Shown in pieces: positions 19,701-27,894 of a DNA stretch of 64,000 bases. Source of the stretch: SpSt-333 sp964371615. Lineage in GTDB: Bacteria > Bacteroidota > Ignavibacteria > UBA10030 > UBA8401. Position 1 is the stretch's first letter. Each line of letters opens with the position of its first letter. A program made the position numbers and the translations under genes. The notes beneath the pieces are model-generated. The model was not told where the DNA came from. It made no database searches and saw only the letters and a program-made list of their open reading frames with translations. The stretch covers positions 62,001 through 126,000 of the forward strand of contig CAYJMS010000005.1 in NCBI GenBank assembly GCA_964371615.1. Reading direction: 5' to 3'.

Positions 19701-20417
19701 GTGATCTCGACTGCCGATACCAACGCTCTGGGTGATTATAGTGCTCCAGCCGATAGTTTTGGCACCACCAATCCAAATGTTAAAACGGTTCGCACGCCAT
19801 TTAAAATCATTAACGCAACCGATACGATTTCTCTTCAAGTGTTAATAAAAGACGGCGCTACTCCGGGGAAAAATGGACGGTGGGATATCGGAGAGGAAAT
19901 TGTTATTCTGACTCCTCCGCCGTACAGGTCATCCGCGAACAATACGATGATGGGTCTTACGATTAAAAAGTCGAATGCCAACGGCAATCCGCTCATACCG
20001 GCAGGCACATCGTATACCGGAAGAATGAAAAAACCGTTTACCGATAAAGACGAGTTTTATATTACTACATCACCGGTCGTGTACGATGCAGCCCTTGGTG
20101 ATGCGAACATCGATAAAATAATTGTTGTGCCGAATCCGTATGTTGTCAGCAGCGCATTTGAACAGCCATCGTTCCGGCAGGATCTTCGCGGGGACAGAGT
20201 AGTGCAATTCCGGAATTTGCCGCGCGAATGTACTATTCGGATCTATACCATTACCGGTGAATTGGTTCAAACATTGAGGAAGACCGGCAATACCAACTAT
20301 ATCAATTGGGATTTGCTCTCATCAGAAAGCGCCAGAATCGGTTATGGTATCTATATCTACCATGTCGAAACACCGACCGGCGCCACGAAGATCGGGCGAT
20401 TGGGCATCATAAAGTAA
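16755..20417 (+). CDS. Very large secreted surface protein with T9SS-like C-terminal domain (triad B)
   Basis: The preferred start is the ATG opening MKKSVFLALL, preceded by AAAGGA at good spacing. It gives a signal peptide cut near FAQ and a chain of 1,220 residues. In-frame ATGs 21 and 30 bases upstream would spoil the signal. It is a paralog of the triad A protein and shares the order of parts: Asp-rich loop DNDDDGISDES (about residue 363), fibronectin-III-like PPKPMVTAVAGDGRVTLYW (about 592), the VVPNPYVV and IRIYTITGELVQTL sorting-type C terminus, and a final RLGIIK. Divergence between the copies is high in the middle. The binding partner or substrate is unknown; it is probably displayed on the cell surface. 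Confidence 0.88.
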   Translation: MKKSVFLALLVCFSIIFAQDEKIDFRTADIKYLNKQQRVEYQRWREEQFRLLKATGQQSEVKSLIIQGNKIRSIIYNTGAISNPGVTGNVLDLVWNGLGYGYEFGPLAGARVPRSTIPTDSVSIVIDGFGGANRSTADGDFAPDGITKWGWLPLAGYSAQGQNDVASWGARTSDLRIKPKSWPESWYNETIGEYIYPSFLGGNASVPDEEVYYVVDDSTDKEFDYLPIATVPEHGGLGLDLEVRTMQFANPLAEDIIFLVYTAEMDLRAKKVDNMFFGMFGDPHIGGPTNYGDDAASFIPGKAIGQPLFDDLLIIDGQTVTQRARNMVYSWDPDGKSEIPSIVPGYFGYKFLESPNNSVDAVDNDDDGISDESPFNAKGFQIDGINILSNTGVADVAKYTALYGAPRPRWSGDEDGDWNKENDDVGIDGIGGTGDFGEGDGFPSQAFFNDLNGNGEYEFGEPLDTVLQSGWGWAGSEPNFGFRDVNESDQIGLRSFWSLVFGGNNRPKNDNLMYTSISSEMDTAALALLYPINPENLGDYIFLYGTGPFPMEPGHRERFSIALLMGSDLKDLLLNSETAQLVLEASYRFAQPPPKPMVTAVAGDGRVTLYWDTNAEKARDPFTGKQDFEGYKIYRSQDYTFKDVFTITDGNGYPFLGKALYDEKSRRTAQWHRPWTQAERDKYPGGFHPIEYRGRYIKYYMGEPADSSGLRHEYVDSTVTNGVTYYYAVVSFDHGDDSLQLPPSESQAIIQRDPTTQLFKYDINTVGVTPNDNARGIITTKHDIEKGATLSQTQGSGTGKLSVKVLDELALSKNAATISFDTVAVNSINTLTYSILRQIPVVEQFVGNENLFVNLHHRNLVLSSVRVFNGADTTAPLIDKTLLFVDSAGGRLRALSNGTLLKTKTYSVSYQYYPVINSTAYNDADANPVFDGIRIYVTNDLLGYDGVGSYFLPSTPQGITGTIAAPTLGVIKMAPMDIKIDFVISTADTNALGDYSAPADSFGTTNPNVKTVRTPFKIINATDTISLQVLIKDGATPGKNGRWDIGEEIVILTPPPYRSSANNTMMGLTIKKSNANGNPLIPAGTSYTGRMKKPFTDKDEFYITTSPVVYDAALGDANIDKIIVVPNPYVVSSAFEQPSFRQDLRGDRVVQFRNLPRECTIRIYTITGELVQTLRKTGNTNYINWDLLSSESARIGYGIYIYHVETPTGATKIGRLGIIK

Positions 20418-20442
20418 TTTTATTATCCACGGAGAATAACCG

Positions 20443-21480
20443 ATGAAAAGAAATTTAATTAATTCAATAGTTGCTGCGTGTTTGATGCTCGGCGTACAAT
20501 CGGCCGTTGCCCAACAGACCAGAGAGACATCAAAGGTAGGCACCACTGTCGCACAGTTCCTGAAAATTCCCGCCGGAGCCCGATCCATAGCCATGGGAAA
20601 CGCCGGAGCATCGCTGGAAGGGGATGTCTATTCAATCTATTGGAATCCAGCGGCGCTTGCCAGAATGAGAACCGTCGGTGAAGCGACATTCAATCACGCC
20701 GAATGGCTTGCCGATATCAGTTATGACTTTGCAGCTGCGGGAATGACCATCGAAGGGCTTGGTACACTCGGCGTATCCATTACGTCACTCCGCGTTCCGG
20801 AAGATATCGTCCGCACGGAAATCAATCCCGACGGAGACGGCAGACGGTGGGATTACTCGTCATTTGCCATGGGATTTTCATTCGCCCGATCATTGACCGA
20901 CCGGTTCTCGATCGGTTTCACTGCCAAATATATCCGTGAAGCAATCTGGAATATGTCGTCGCAAGGATTTGCATTCGACATCGGAACAATATACACGACG
21001 TCATTTAACGACATGAAAATCGGCGCCAGCATCTCCAATTTCGGCACCAAGATGCGCTTGGACGGTCACGATATCTCGTTTAATAACTTTCCCGGCGGCG
21101 ATTTGGGTCAGGGCCCGCAGAATATTGAATCCATTTACAAAACCGAATCGTTCGATATCCCCTTAAATTTCCGGATTGGTGTTTCTATGGATGTTCTGCG
21201 AACGGATCAAATCCGTGCAACAGCCGCTGTCGATGCAACACATCCGAACGACAATGTGGAATATGTCAATTCTGGTCTCGAAATGGCATATGATGAGATG
21301 TTCTTCGGACGAATCGGTTACAAATCTCTTTTCTACGACGATTCTGAAGAGAGTTTGACATGGGGATTGGGAGTTGTGTTCGCGTTAAACAACACAACCG
21401 GTATTAAAGTTGATTATGCATTTTCCGATTTCGGCAGACTCCAAAATGTTCAATTTGTCTCCGTGGGCGTGACGTTCTGA
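20443..21480 (+). CDS. PorV/PorQ-family outer-membrane protein (triad B)
   Basis: A 345-residue protein with a signal peptide ending near AVAQ. The motif LKIPAGARSIAMGNAGAS is followed by IYWNPAAL, as in PorV/PorQ proteins. It ends in VQFVSVGVTF, a barrel C terminus. A GGAGAA ribosome-binding site sits at good spacing from the ATG. It is last in triad B, and an intrinsic terminator follows its stop. It is a paralog of the gene at 12.6 kb, sharing the internal TDRFSIGFTAKYIREAIWNM-type stretch. It probably escorts the neighbouring large protein through the T9SS, by analogy only. Confidence 0.9.
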   Translation: MKRNLINSIVAACLMLGVQSAVAQQTRETSKVGTTVAQFLKIPAGARSIAMGNAGASLEGDVYSIYWNPAALARMRTVGEATFNHAEWLADISYDFAAAGMTIEGLGTLGVSITSLRVPEDIVRTEINPDGDGRRWDYSSFAMGFSFARSLTDRFSIGFTAKYIREAIWNMSSQGFAFDIGTIYTTSFNDMKIGASISNFGTKMRLDGHDISFNNFPGGDLGQGPQNIESIYKTESFDIPLNFRIGVSMDVLRTDQIRATAAVDATHPNDNVEYVNSGLEMAYDEMFFGRIGYKSLFYDDSEESLTWGLGVVFALNNTTGIKVDYAFSDFGRLQNVQFVSVGVTF

Positions 21481-21506
21481 TCGATTCATAAATATTTATT
21501 CCGAAT

Positions 21507-21544
21507 AGGTCTCATCCTTGTTATGGTGAGACCTTTTATTTTTA
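21507..21544 (+). terminator. Intrinsic terminator of the second triad
   Basis: AGGTCTCA and TGAGACCT arms around a 12-base loop, followed by TTTATTTTT. It lies 26 bases after the PorV-like gene. Confidence 0.85.
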
Positions 21545-21882
21545 AATATTATTGAACCGGCGGTAATATTCGTGTTGTGATATATAATCGTAGGAATACA
21601 ACATCCCCGCTGAATGTCTCCAATTGCTTATTGGGCGCTGAAGCAGTATTCAAATCCCGTGTCATATTCAGAAATTGCCGCCGTGCGTAACGCAGATTCC
21701 AATAGTATGCTTGCATTAATGGTTAGGATGCAATTGTTTGTATTTCTTTAAGGTTGCCCGATTGTAAAAAGAATAGACGGTGATTTTATATGATATTGCA
21801 CTATGGATGAGAAGTCTCATCGAAAGTAAAAGTCGGTTTATGGCGGGAATTGTGTGAGATCATTTATTTGCGGTAGCAATAA
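21545..21882. other. Gene-poor spacer between triad B and the FG-GAP gene
   Basis: About 340 bases between two terminators. The only coding-like stretch is a 56-codon minus-strand frame, listed separately. No tRNA, repeat or convincing promoter was seen. Confidence 0.6.
21549..21716 (-). pseudogene. Possible remnant of a larger gene (55 codons)
   Basis: An open frame begins MQAYYWNLRYARRQF and ends LRLYITTRILPPVQ. The aromatic and basic pattern looks more like real protein than chance reading, but there is no ribosome-binding site before the ATG and an in-frame stop lies just upstream. It could be the C-terminal scrap of a deleted outer-membrane protein. The family was not recognised. Confidence 0.25.
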
Positions 21883-21913
21883 AAAAGCCGATCGGAAAAT
21901 CCGATCGGCTTTT
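21883..21913 (-). terminator. Strong terminator of the FG-GAP/T9SS gene
   Basis: Perfect 14-base arms AAAAGCCGATCGGA and TCCGATCGGCTTTT with an AAA loop. The flanking A and T tracts make it usable in both directions. Confidence 0.9.
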
Positions 21914-21957
21914 TACTTCTTTATTTCCGCCGTACTCGCCGGTGGAAAATATGCTTC

Positions 21958-23868
21958 TTACTTCATCAACATCATCTTCATCGATTTTTCCATATTGCCG
22001 GAAGACATCTTGAAGATGTAGGTTCCGCTTGCGACCTGTCGTCCGTTATTATCACGGCCATTCCACACCACATTATGAGTCCCTTTCGCGAAATCTTCGC
22101 CATTGATCAACGTGCGTACTTCTTTGCCAAGGATATCATAGATCTTCGCAGTAACCTTTTTATTCAACGGAAGAGCAAAGGAGATCGTGGTTGAAGGATT
22201 GAATGGGTTCGGATAATTCTGGAAGAGAAGGTAATCATCCGGTGTAATCACAACCATGTCTTTATTTCCGACACTTCCGGCAACATCCGCTTCCAATGAA
22301 CGGAATCCCCATTTTTTCGGGTTGGATACCTTTATCGACGAGTCTGTCGAGTAAACTGTATCCTTCCACGTCTGCCAGGTATAGGTTACAGAGTCAACCA
22401 GAGCCTGGTAGGGTAAAATCACTTCCAATTTACCATCGCCGTCGATATCATGAGGCCAGGTCATTTTCGAAACGAAGCCCTCGCCACCGGTCCTGACAGT
22501 ATCTTTTGTCACACCGGCTGAATCTTTATAAGTAATGGTGCCGTAATTATCGGCCTCACCGGTATAGAATACTTTCCGGGTGTAATTGGCCGGATCTCGT
22601 AATGAACCGGATCCATTATATTCGACAGCGACAACATTGCTCGGATAGGACGAACCGACAAGAATTTCGGTTTTTCCGTTCCTATCAAGATCGGCGGCAA
22701 CACCGGTAAAGCTCGAAACGCCGACACCGGATGCATTTTGTGACACTGCACTGGCGATATTTACGGCATGTGTCGAATCCGCTTTCTGCACATTATCACT
22801 GGGGCTGTAATCAACAATCCACAATGAGCCGGATGTTTCAGCACCGTCTGTATACAGCGGGAAGTACACTTCGCCATTTCCGTCATCATCCAAATCCGCC
22901 GGAATTCCGCCGAATAATGCGACGTGATCGGTTGCTGGCGTCATGTAAAAGAACTGCTCGCCATTGATCGGTGTTCCGGTAGTATCGGGCGTAACATAGG
23001 TATCTGCTCCGGTTACTTTCATAATCCAATAGTCTGCAAAATTCCAGTTATGACATACCAACTCCATTTTGCCGTCCCCATCAAGATCCATTGGATGGAC
23101 TGCATAAGGAGAACCGCCGCCGAATTTTACGCTTGCGGTGCGAAATGACGTACCTTCGATCTGAAATGCTGCAAATCCCTGGTTTTCGAATTCCCATTCG
23201 CCCACGCCGGTAATAACGAGAAAATCGTCATTTGTTGCACCGGAAAGGTTCTTGGGAGCAACCAATTCTTGCTTACCATCGCCGTCAACATCCATCACTT
23301 CAAAATGTTCAACGGTCAGCTGTAATCCGCCTTCATTCGGTGTTCCTGCCAGCGGTCCAAGATTGGCGCCGTATGGTACATCTGCCGGAATAAATGCCGA
23401 GGGGATTGTACCGAATTTATGGCTTCCCGGAGTACCATCCCATTCAAAAATCAGAACACCACCGCCGACACCACCGCGGAAAAAGATCACTTCACCCTTT
23501 CCATCACCGTCCATATCGCCATGGCGAATGGTGCGGGGAGTGGATGCTCCGCCGGCTCCGTACGGCAAGCCTTCGACAAGATCCAAACGAGGTGACGACC
23601 AGATCCATTCCAGTGTGTCATTTCCTGCAGCCTGAAAAGCATGCACACGGCCGGTCTTTGTGTAATCGGTGACGAAAATTTCCGGTTTTCCATCTTGATC
23701 CAGATCCGGTGCAACCCATGCACCACGAATCCCGATATCGTTGGAATATGCAGTATCCGGATTTGTGATTGTCTGCTTGGGTATGAATTTGGCGCCGACA
23801 TGGACCTGCGAATATGCGAATGCTACTACCAAAAGAGATAACAACACAAGAGTATGTGTTTTTTTCAT
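21958..23868 (-). CDS. Secreted FG-GAP/VCBS repeat protein with T9SS C-terminal sorting domain
   Basis: The start is set at the ATG opening MKKTHTLVLL, which gives a signal peptide cut near YSQ and 636 residues; it is preceded by AAAGGAGC. Asp-rich loops (LDQDGKPEIF, MDGDGKGEV, VDGDGKQEL, LDGDGKMEL, LDDDGNGEV, LDRNGKTEI, IDGDGKLEV) form a calcium-binding FG-GAP-type propeller. The C terminus has QNYPNPFNPSTTISF, YDILGKEV and a final KMMLMK: a type-A T9SS sorting domain. It is close in design to the protein at 4.4-6.0 kb, with the same last residues. It forms a single-gene unit with its own promoter and terminator. Confidence 0.92.
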   Translation of the reverse strand: MKKTHTLVLLSLLVVAFAYSQVHVGAKFIPKQTITNPDTAYSNDIGIRGAWVAPDLDQDGKPEIFVTDYTKTGRVHAFQAAGNDTLEWIWSSPRLDLVEGLPYGAGGASTPRTIRHGDMDGDGKGEVIFFRGGVGGGVLIFEWDGTPGSHKFGTIPSAFIPADVPYGANLGPLAGTPNEGGLQLTVEHFEVMDVDGDGKQELVAPKNLSGATNDDFLVITGVGEWEFENQGFAAFQIEGTSFRTASVKFGGGSPYAVHPMDLDGDGKMELVCHNWNFADYWIMKVTGADTYVTPDTTGTPINGEQFFYMTPATDHVALFGGIPADLDDDGNGEVYFPLYTDGAETSGSLWIVDYSPSDNVQKADSTHAVNIASAVSQNASGVGVSSFTGVAADLDRNGKTEILVGSSYPSNVVAVEYNGSGSLRDPANYTRKVFYTGEADNYGTITYKDSAGVTKDTVRTGGEGFVSKMTWPHDIDGDGKLEVILPYQALVDSVTYTWQTWKDTVYSTDSSIKVSNPKKWGFRSLEADVAGSVGNKDMVVITPDDYLLFQNYPNPFNPSTTISFALPLNKKVTAKIYDILGKEVRTLINGEDFAKGTHNVVWNGRDNNGRQVASGTYIFKMSSGNMEKSMKMMLMK

Positions 23869-23923
23869 CGTGGTGCTCCTTTGTTTGTGATTAGAATATG
23901 GTGCGTGTGGGATTCTCCTAATG

Positions 23924-23952
23924 AAAATAACTAATCTGACAAAGTGATGCAA
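23924..23952 (-). promoter_or_regulatory. Promoter of the FG-GAP/T9SS gene
   Basis: On the minus strand TTGCAT, 17-base spacer, TATTTT, with a leader of about 50 bases to the AAAGGAGC site. Confidence 0.5.
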
Positions 23953-23983
23953 GTATTCATTAAAGATTTTCTTACGGAAAAGT

Positions 23984-25063
23984 TTGAATTCTTACGTCTA
24001 TTTGGTATTTTCCAATAAAATCAGCTCAGTGAACCAACCATTATTTTTTAATAGTATATCGTCCGTTTTACTAATAAAATTGCGAGCAATCGGCGATGTA
24101 CTATTGTCAACTCCGGTCATCGAGAATCTAAAGCGGCAATTTCCTCATCTGCAGATCGATTTTCTGTGTGAAGAATTTGCATCTGATGTCGTCCGGGGAA
24201 ATCCTTACCTCAATTCCGTCCTGACGTTCAATAAAAAATCCGATTCCAGCCTCGACCTGATACAAAAAGTGAGGTCTCGGCGATATAATGTCGTCATTGA
24301 TCTTTTCGGCAATCCGCGGACCGCTTTGGTGACACGATTGAGTGGTGCGCCATATCGGATTGGTTTTCCGTTTCGCGGACGACGGTATGCCTATACCGAC
24401 TATGTCAATCCCCGCGGGGGAGAAGTCCATAACGTCGATTTCAACCTTGATGTACTCCGTAAATTTGAAATCCCAATTTTCACGCAACAACCGTTATTCC
24501 CGATCGATGAACGATCGGAAGAAATTGCGCGGCAATGGATTGCTGCCGAAAACCTGGACGGAAGAGAATTGATTGGCATTAATCCCAGCGGCGGATGGAT
24601 AACAAAACGTTGGGGCCTCGATTCATTCGCACAGCTCATAAACGAAATCGGACGGGATCGTCAGGTATCTGTGTTATTATTCTGGGGCCCTGGCGAATTC
24701 GAGGACGTATCGGCAATACGGGACAAAACTTCGGTACCTGTTCATTGCATTCCCGCAACGTCACTCAAAGAGATGGGAGCATTACTGAAACATTGTTCGT
24801 ATCTTATCAGCAACGATTCAGGGCCGATGCATATAGCGGCATCACTCGGTGTACCGACGCTCGGTATCTATGGACCGACGAATCCGATTCTTCAGGGTCC
24901 GTACGGCCCCCGCAATACCTGGGTTCGTCATGAAGCATTGGATTGTCTGGCCTGTAACCTTACCCGTTGTCCAATCGGTAATGTATGCATGAAAGATCTA
25001 TCGGTGACAACGGTCTTCACCGCGTTTCAACACATTAAAGAAAAAAATAGAATTGCACCATGA
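23984..25063 (+). CDS. Glycosyltransferase family 9 (heptosyltransferase-like)
   Basis: A 359-residue frame with no ATG near its beginning. The listed TTG is one option; the GT9 fold only begins at VLLIKLRAIGDVLLSTPV (about residue 29), so the true start may be further in. The C-terminal half has ISNDSGPMHIAASLGVPTLG and GPTNP, the nucleotide-sugar-binding region of ADP-heptose:LPS transferases. A Cys-rich tail CLACNLTRC follows. The stop overlaps the next GT9 gene (ATGA), so the two are coupled. It probably adds a core sugar to lipopolysaccharide or a similar glycolipid. Confidence 0.85.
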   Translation: MNSYVYLVFSNKISSVNQPLFFNSISSVLLIKLRAIGDVLLSTPVIENLKRQFPHLQIDFLCEEFASDVVRGNPYLNSVLTFNKKSDSSLDLIQKVRSRRYNVVIDLFGNPRTALVTRLSGAPYRIGFPFRGRRYAYTDYVNPRGGEVHNVDFNLDVLRKFEIPIFTQQPLFPIDERSEEIARQWIAAENLDGRELIGINPSGGWITKRWGLDSFAQLINEIGRDRQVSVLLFWGPGEFEDVSAIRDKTSVPVHCIPATSLKEMGALLKHCSYLISNDSGPMHIAASLGVPTLGIYGPTNPILQGPYGPRNTWVRHEALDCLACNLTRCPIGNVCMKDLSVTTVFTAFQHIKEKNRIAP

Positions 25064-26214
25064 AAAAGAAGAAACCGACAAAAAAAACAAAATCTCCACT
25101 CACAATACCTGAATGTAAACGGTTCACGGGATATAAACCATGTTTTGCAGGTACTGCATGCTATACCGAATGCGTCGATCACCAACCTATTGGTAAAAAG
25201 ATACTCATCGTTAATCTCGATGCGATGGGGGCGGTCGTACAAACGACCGCAATGCTCCCTGCCATTAAAAGAAAATATCCGACGAGCCACATTTCCTGGA
25301 TTACATTGAAGAATGCGTACCGGCTGTTGGATAATAATCCGTATCTGGATGCCGTCTATGTATGGGAACCGGAAAATTGGATGATTCTGCAGCAGATGCA
25401 ATTTGATATTTTATTCCAGACAGATAAAACCAAGCGTTCGTGTGCGTTCGGAAACACAATCCAGGCAAAAGAAAAACGGGGATTTGGATTGAATAAAAAC
25501 GGTCAGATTGTGCCGTTAAACAAAGAAGCGCACTATAGTTACATACTCGGCCTCGATGATGATTTGAAATTCCGTAAAAACGAAAAATACGGGACTCACA
25601 TCCTTCAGGAATCGATGAAACTGGACTATCAACGCGATGATTATGTTTTACATCTTTCGGAGGAAGAGCGGAAATATTGCAGCGCGTATAAAAAAGAACA
25701 CCGGCTGGATGGGGGAGAGGTAATCGTGGGTTTCAATACCGGCTGCTCTTATCTCTATCCCAATAAAAAAATGACGATCGACCAGCATGTGGAGTTGATT
25801 AATCGGCTGTATGACACGCCCAACACCATACTCGTTCTGGTCGGCGGGCCGGAAGATACGGAACGGAATGCGGAAATTGTGCGCCGGGTGGGAAACAAGG
25901 TTCATTCCACTCCGACGAACGAAGGAGTACGGCGAGGGATATGTTATGAAAACATCTGCGACATCATGATCACCGGCGACTCATTCGGCATGCATGTGGC
26001 TATCGGACTAAAAAAATATGTCATAGCCTGGTTTGGGCTCAGCTGCTGGAGTGAAATTGACCTGTATGACCGGGGTTTGAAACTTGTTCCTGCCGGTTTG
26101 CATTGCGCCCCCTGCTGGAAGAAACAGTGTCCGTACGATCTTGAATGCATTCAAATGATTGATGTGGAACGGATTGTTATGGAAGTAAAGAGATACGCTT
26201 TAAAGCGCGACTAA
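25060..26214 (+). CDS. Glycosyltransferase family 9 variant with Cys clusters at both ends
   Basis: A 384-residue protein. A Lys-rich start is followed by four cysteines (C19, C28, C34, C38) and then the GT9 opening ILIVNLDAMGAVVQTTAML. The C-terminal domain has ITGDSFGMHVAIGLKKYVIAW in place of the usual SNDSGPMH. It ends with a second four-Cys group, CAPCWKKQCPYDLEC. The paired Cys clusters could bind metal or form disulfides and are unusual for a heptosyltransferase. It is translationally coupled to the preceding GT9 gene and followed by a strong terminator. Function is inferred from the fold only. Confidence 0.8.
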   Translation: MKKKKPTKKTKSPLTIPECKRFTGYKPCFAGTACYTECVDHQPIGKKILIVNLDAMGAVVQTTAMLPAIKRKYPTSHISWITLKNAYRLLDNNPYLDAVYVWEPENWMILQQMQFDILFQTDKTKRSCAFGNTIQAKEKRGFGLNKNGQIVPLNKEAHYSYILGLDDDLKFRKNEKYGTHILQESMKLDYQRDDYVLHLSEEERKYCSAYKKEHRLDGGEVIVGFNTGCSYLYPNKKMTIDQHVELINRLYDTPNTILVLVGGPEDTERNAEIVRRVGNKVHSTPTNEGVRRGICYENICDIMITGDSFGMHVAIGLKKYVIAWFGLSCWSEIDLYDRGLKLVPAGLHCAPCWKKQCPYDLECIQMIDVERIVMEVKRYALKRD

Positions 26215-26257
26215 AAAATTGTTCGACGGCGGCTGGGGATTCAAACGAGTGGAAATG

Positions 26258-26291
26258 AAAAACCCCGAAACAGATCGGTTTCGGGGTTTTT
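26258..26291. terminator. Bidirectional intrinsic terminator
   Basis: AAAAACCCCGAAA and TTTCGGGGTTTTT arms around an 8-base loop. It serves the GT9 pair and the convergent thioredoxin-like gene. Confidence 0.92.
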
Positions 26292-26294
26292 TAA

Positions 26295-26801
26295 TTACTG
26301 CTTCACTCCCTTTTCGGCGAGATAATCGGCGAATTTTTTCTTTTCGTAATGGTTATCACCGATGAAACTGATGATATGCAGGAACATATCGGCTTCAGAA
26401 TATCCCGGCAGGAGAGTGATCGGCTTTCCATCGCTTTTCAAAAACAATGTAGCGGGATAACCGTTGACACCCATCCCTTGGGAAAACTCTGCCGCCGTAT
26501 ATTTCTTTCCGTCGTATGTCACTGTTCCGTCTTTTTCGGGATTCATTTTAATGGTCACAAAATTCTTCTTCAGGTATTCCATCACCTTTTTGTCGGAGTA
26601 GGTCCCGGCATCCATTTTTTTGCACCAACCGCACCAGTCAGTATAGACATCGATCAACACTTTCTTACCGGTCTTTTTCGCCTCCGACATGCCGGCATCA
26701 AATGATTTCCATATTATTTTTTCGGATGATGTTCCTTTATTTTGAGCAATTCCGTTCGATACGATCAGCAGGAAGATCGCTGCTATTTTTACAAATTTCA
26801 T
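26295..26801 (-). CDS. Periplasmic thioredoxin-family protein
   Basis: A 168-residue protein with a signal peptide of about 20 residues (IAQ). A DsbD-gamma/thioredoxin_7-like domain follows, with DVYTDWCGWCKKM and active-site cysteines C57 and C60. The cis-Pro region reads VNGYPATLFL. The CGWC centre is usual for periplasmic reductases that keep cytochrome or secreted-protein thiols reduced. AAAGGGAT precedes the ATG. It forms its own transcription unit with a promoter just upstream and a terminator just downstream. Confidence 0.9.
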   Translation of the reverse strand: MKFVKIAAIFLLIVSNGIAQNKGTSSEKIIWKSFDAGMSEAKKTGKKVLIDVYTDWCGWCKKMDAGTYSDKKVMEYLKKNFVTIKMNPEKDGTVTYDGKKYTAAEFSQGMGVNGYPATLFLKSDGKPITLLPGYSEADMFLHIISFIGDNHYEKKKFADYLAEKGVKQ

Positions 26802-26813
26802 ACTTATCCCTTT

Positions 26814-26842
26814 AAAATATTGTGTACAGTTGATATGCCCAA
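26814..26842 (-). promoter_or_regulatory. Promoter of the thioredoxin-like gene
   Basis: Minus strand TTGGGC, 17 bases, TATTTT, immediately before the AAAGGGAT ribosome-binding site. Confidence 0.5.
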
Positions 26843-26853
26843 CAAGAAAACAA

Positions 26854-27894
26854 CTATTTTCGTTCCGAAAGAGTAGTTCTCTTTAAAAGAATTTCCGTTC
26901 TTTGAATCACGGTGTCGATGCTGATCCCGTCAAAAGGACACATTTTCGGATCACCGGGACACTGATGTTGGCAATAATTGTCGTCCGGAAATACTATTTC
27001 CGCATCGTTTCCCTTTGGTCCCCAGAGAACCGGAGAACATGCTGTTAGGGGACAAAACAGTGCGACGGTCGGTACGTGTAATGCGGCAGCAATGTGCATG
27101 GTGCCTGTGCTCGGTGCAATTAAAATACTCAATTGAGAACACAGTGCAATGATCTCACGGATATCGTTTGGTGCATACACAATACACGAGTTATCCGAAT
27201 CCTTGAAATATCGTTCAAGACCCGATCCGGCAGGGCCGACATTGACAAAGATTTGATGTGATTTTGAAAGTTCGTCTGTCAGTTTTCGGTATCGTTCGGG
27301 AGGCCAGTTGGGTGATGATTTGTTTGAACCGGGATTAACACCAATCACCGGCCGCGTCATATCGAATCCGCGCTGAGTAAAAAACATTCGTGCTTGGTGT
27401 TGCTCTTCCATAGAAATGAAAATTTCCGGATTCAGATATTCAGTCGAAACACCGATTTTCCGTCCTAAATCCATTACGTAATCTGCTTCGTGTCTCAATG
27501 GAATATATTTGTTTCGGCTGACAGTTTGGGTGCCGGTAAGAATTTGATAGATCTTGCCTCCGACACCGATCCGCTGTTGTATGCCGGCAAGTACCATCAT
27601 CCATGCATGCCGTTCGCGGGGAAGCGGCATAAGTCCCGTATCGAACCGGTAGGAGCGGATTCGACGCACCTGTCGCCAGAATCCCTTTTGCCCGGAATCT
27701 TTTCCGGCGGGATCGTCGGTGATCACCACATCGATGTGAGGATTATTACGCAGGATCGGCTCTGTGTAGGATCCGACCAATACCCCGATAAAACTATCCG
27801 GATATTTTTTCCGTACTTCCCGTATCAACGGCGTTGTTAGAATGACATCGCCGATTCTATCCGGACGGATAATGAGGATGCGCCGTTGTTTCAT
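26854..27894 (-). CDS. Glycosyltransferase family 9 (heptosyltransferase-like)
   Basis: 347 residues from the ATG that overlaps the upstream gene's TGA (ATGA); a start 51 bases earlier is possible but would lie inside that gene. It opens with RRILIIRPDRIGDVILTTPL and has IAPSTGTMHIAAALHVPTVALF and a CQHQCPGDPKMC tail, the standard GT9 layout. It is the last gene of an eight-gene minus-strand operon and the third GT9 enzyme in 4 kb. Together they suggest stepwise assembly of a heptose- or hexose-containing core glycan. Confidence 0.88.
   Translation of the reverse strand: MKQRRILIIRPDRIGDVILTTPLIREVRKKYPDSFIGVLVGSYTEPILRNNPHIDVVITDDPAGKDSGQKGFWRQVRRIRSYRFDTGLMPLPRERHAWMMVLAGIQQRIGVGGKIYQILTGTQTVSRNKYIPLRHEADYVMDLGRKIGVSTEYLNPEIFISMEEQHQARMFFTQRGFDMTRPVIGVNPGSNKSSPNWPPERYRKLTDELSKSHQIFVNVGPAGSGLERYFKDSDNSCIVYAPNDIREIIALCSQLSILIAPSTGTMHIAAALHVPTVALFCPLTACSPVLWGPKGNDAEIVFPDDNYCQHQCPGDPKMCPFDGISIDTVIQRTEILLKRTTLSERK

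Noticed and set aside
21614..21751. A 45-codon plus-strand frame starting MSPIAYWALKQY
   Set aside because: No ribosome site or promoter; it overlaps the minus-strand remnant, which looks more protein-like.
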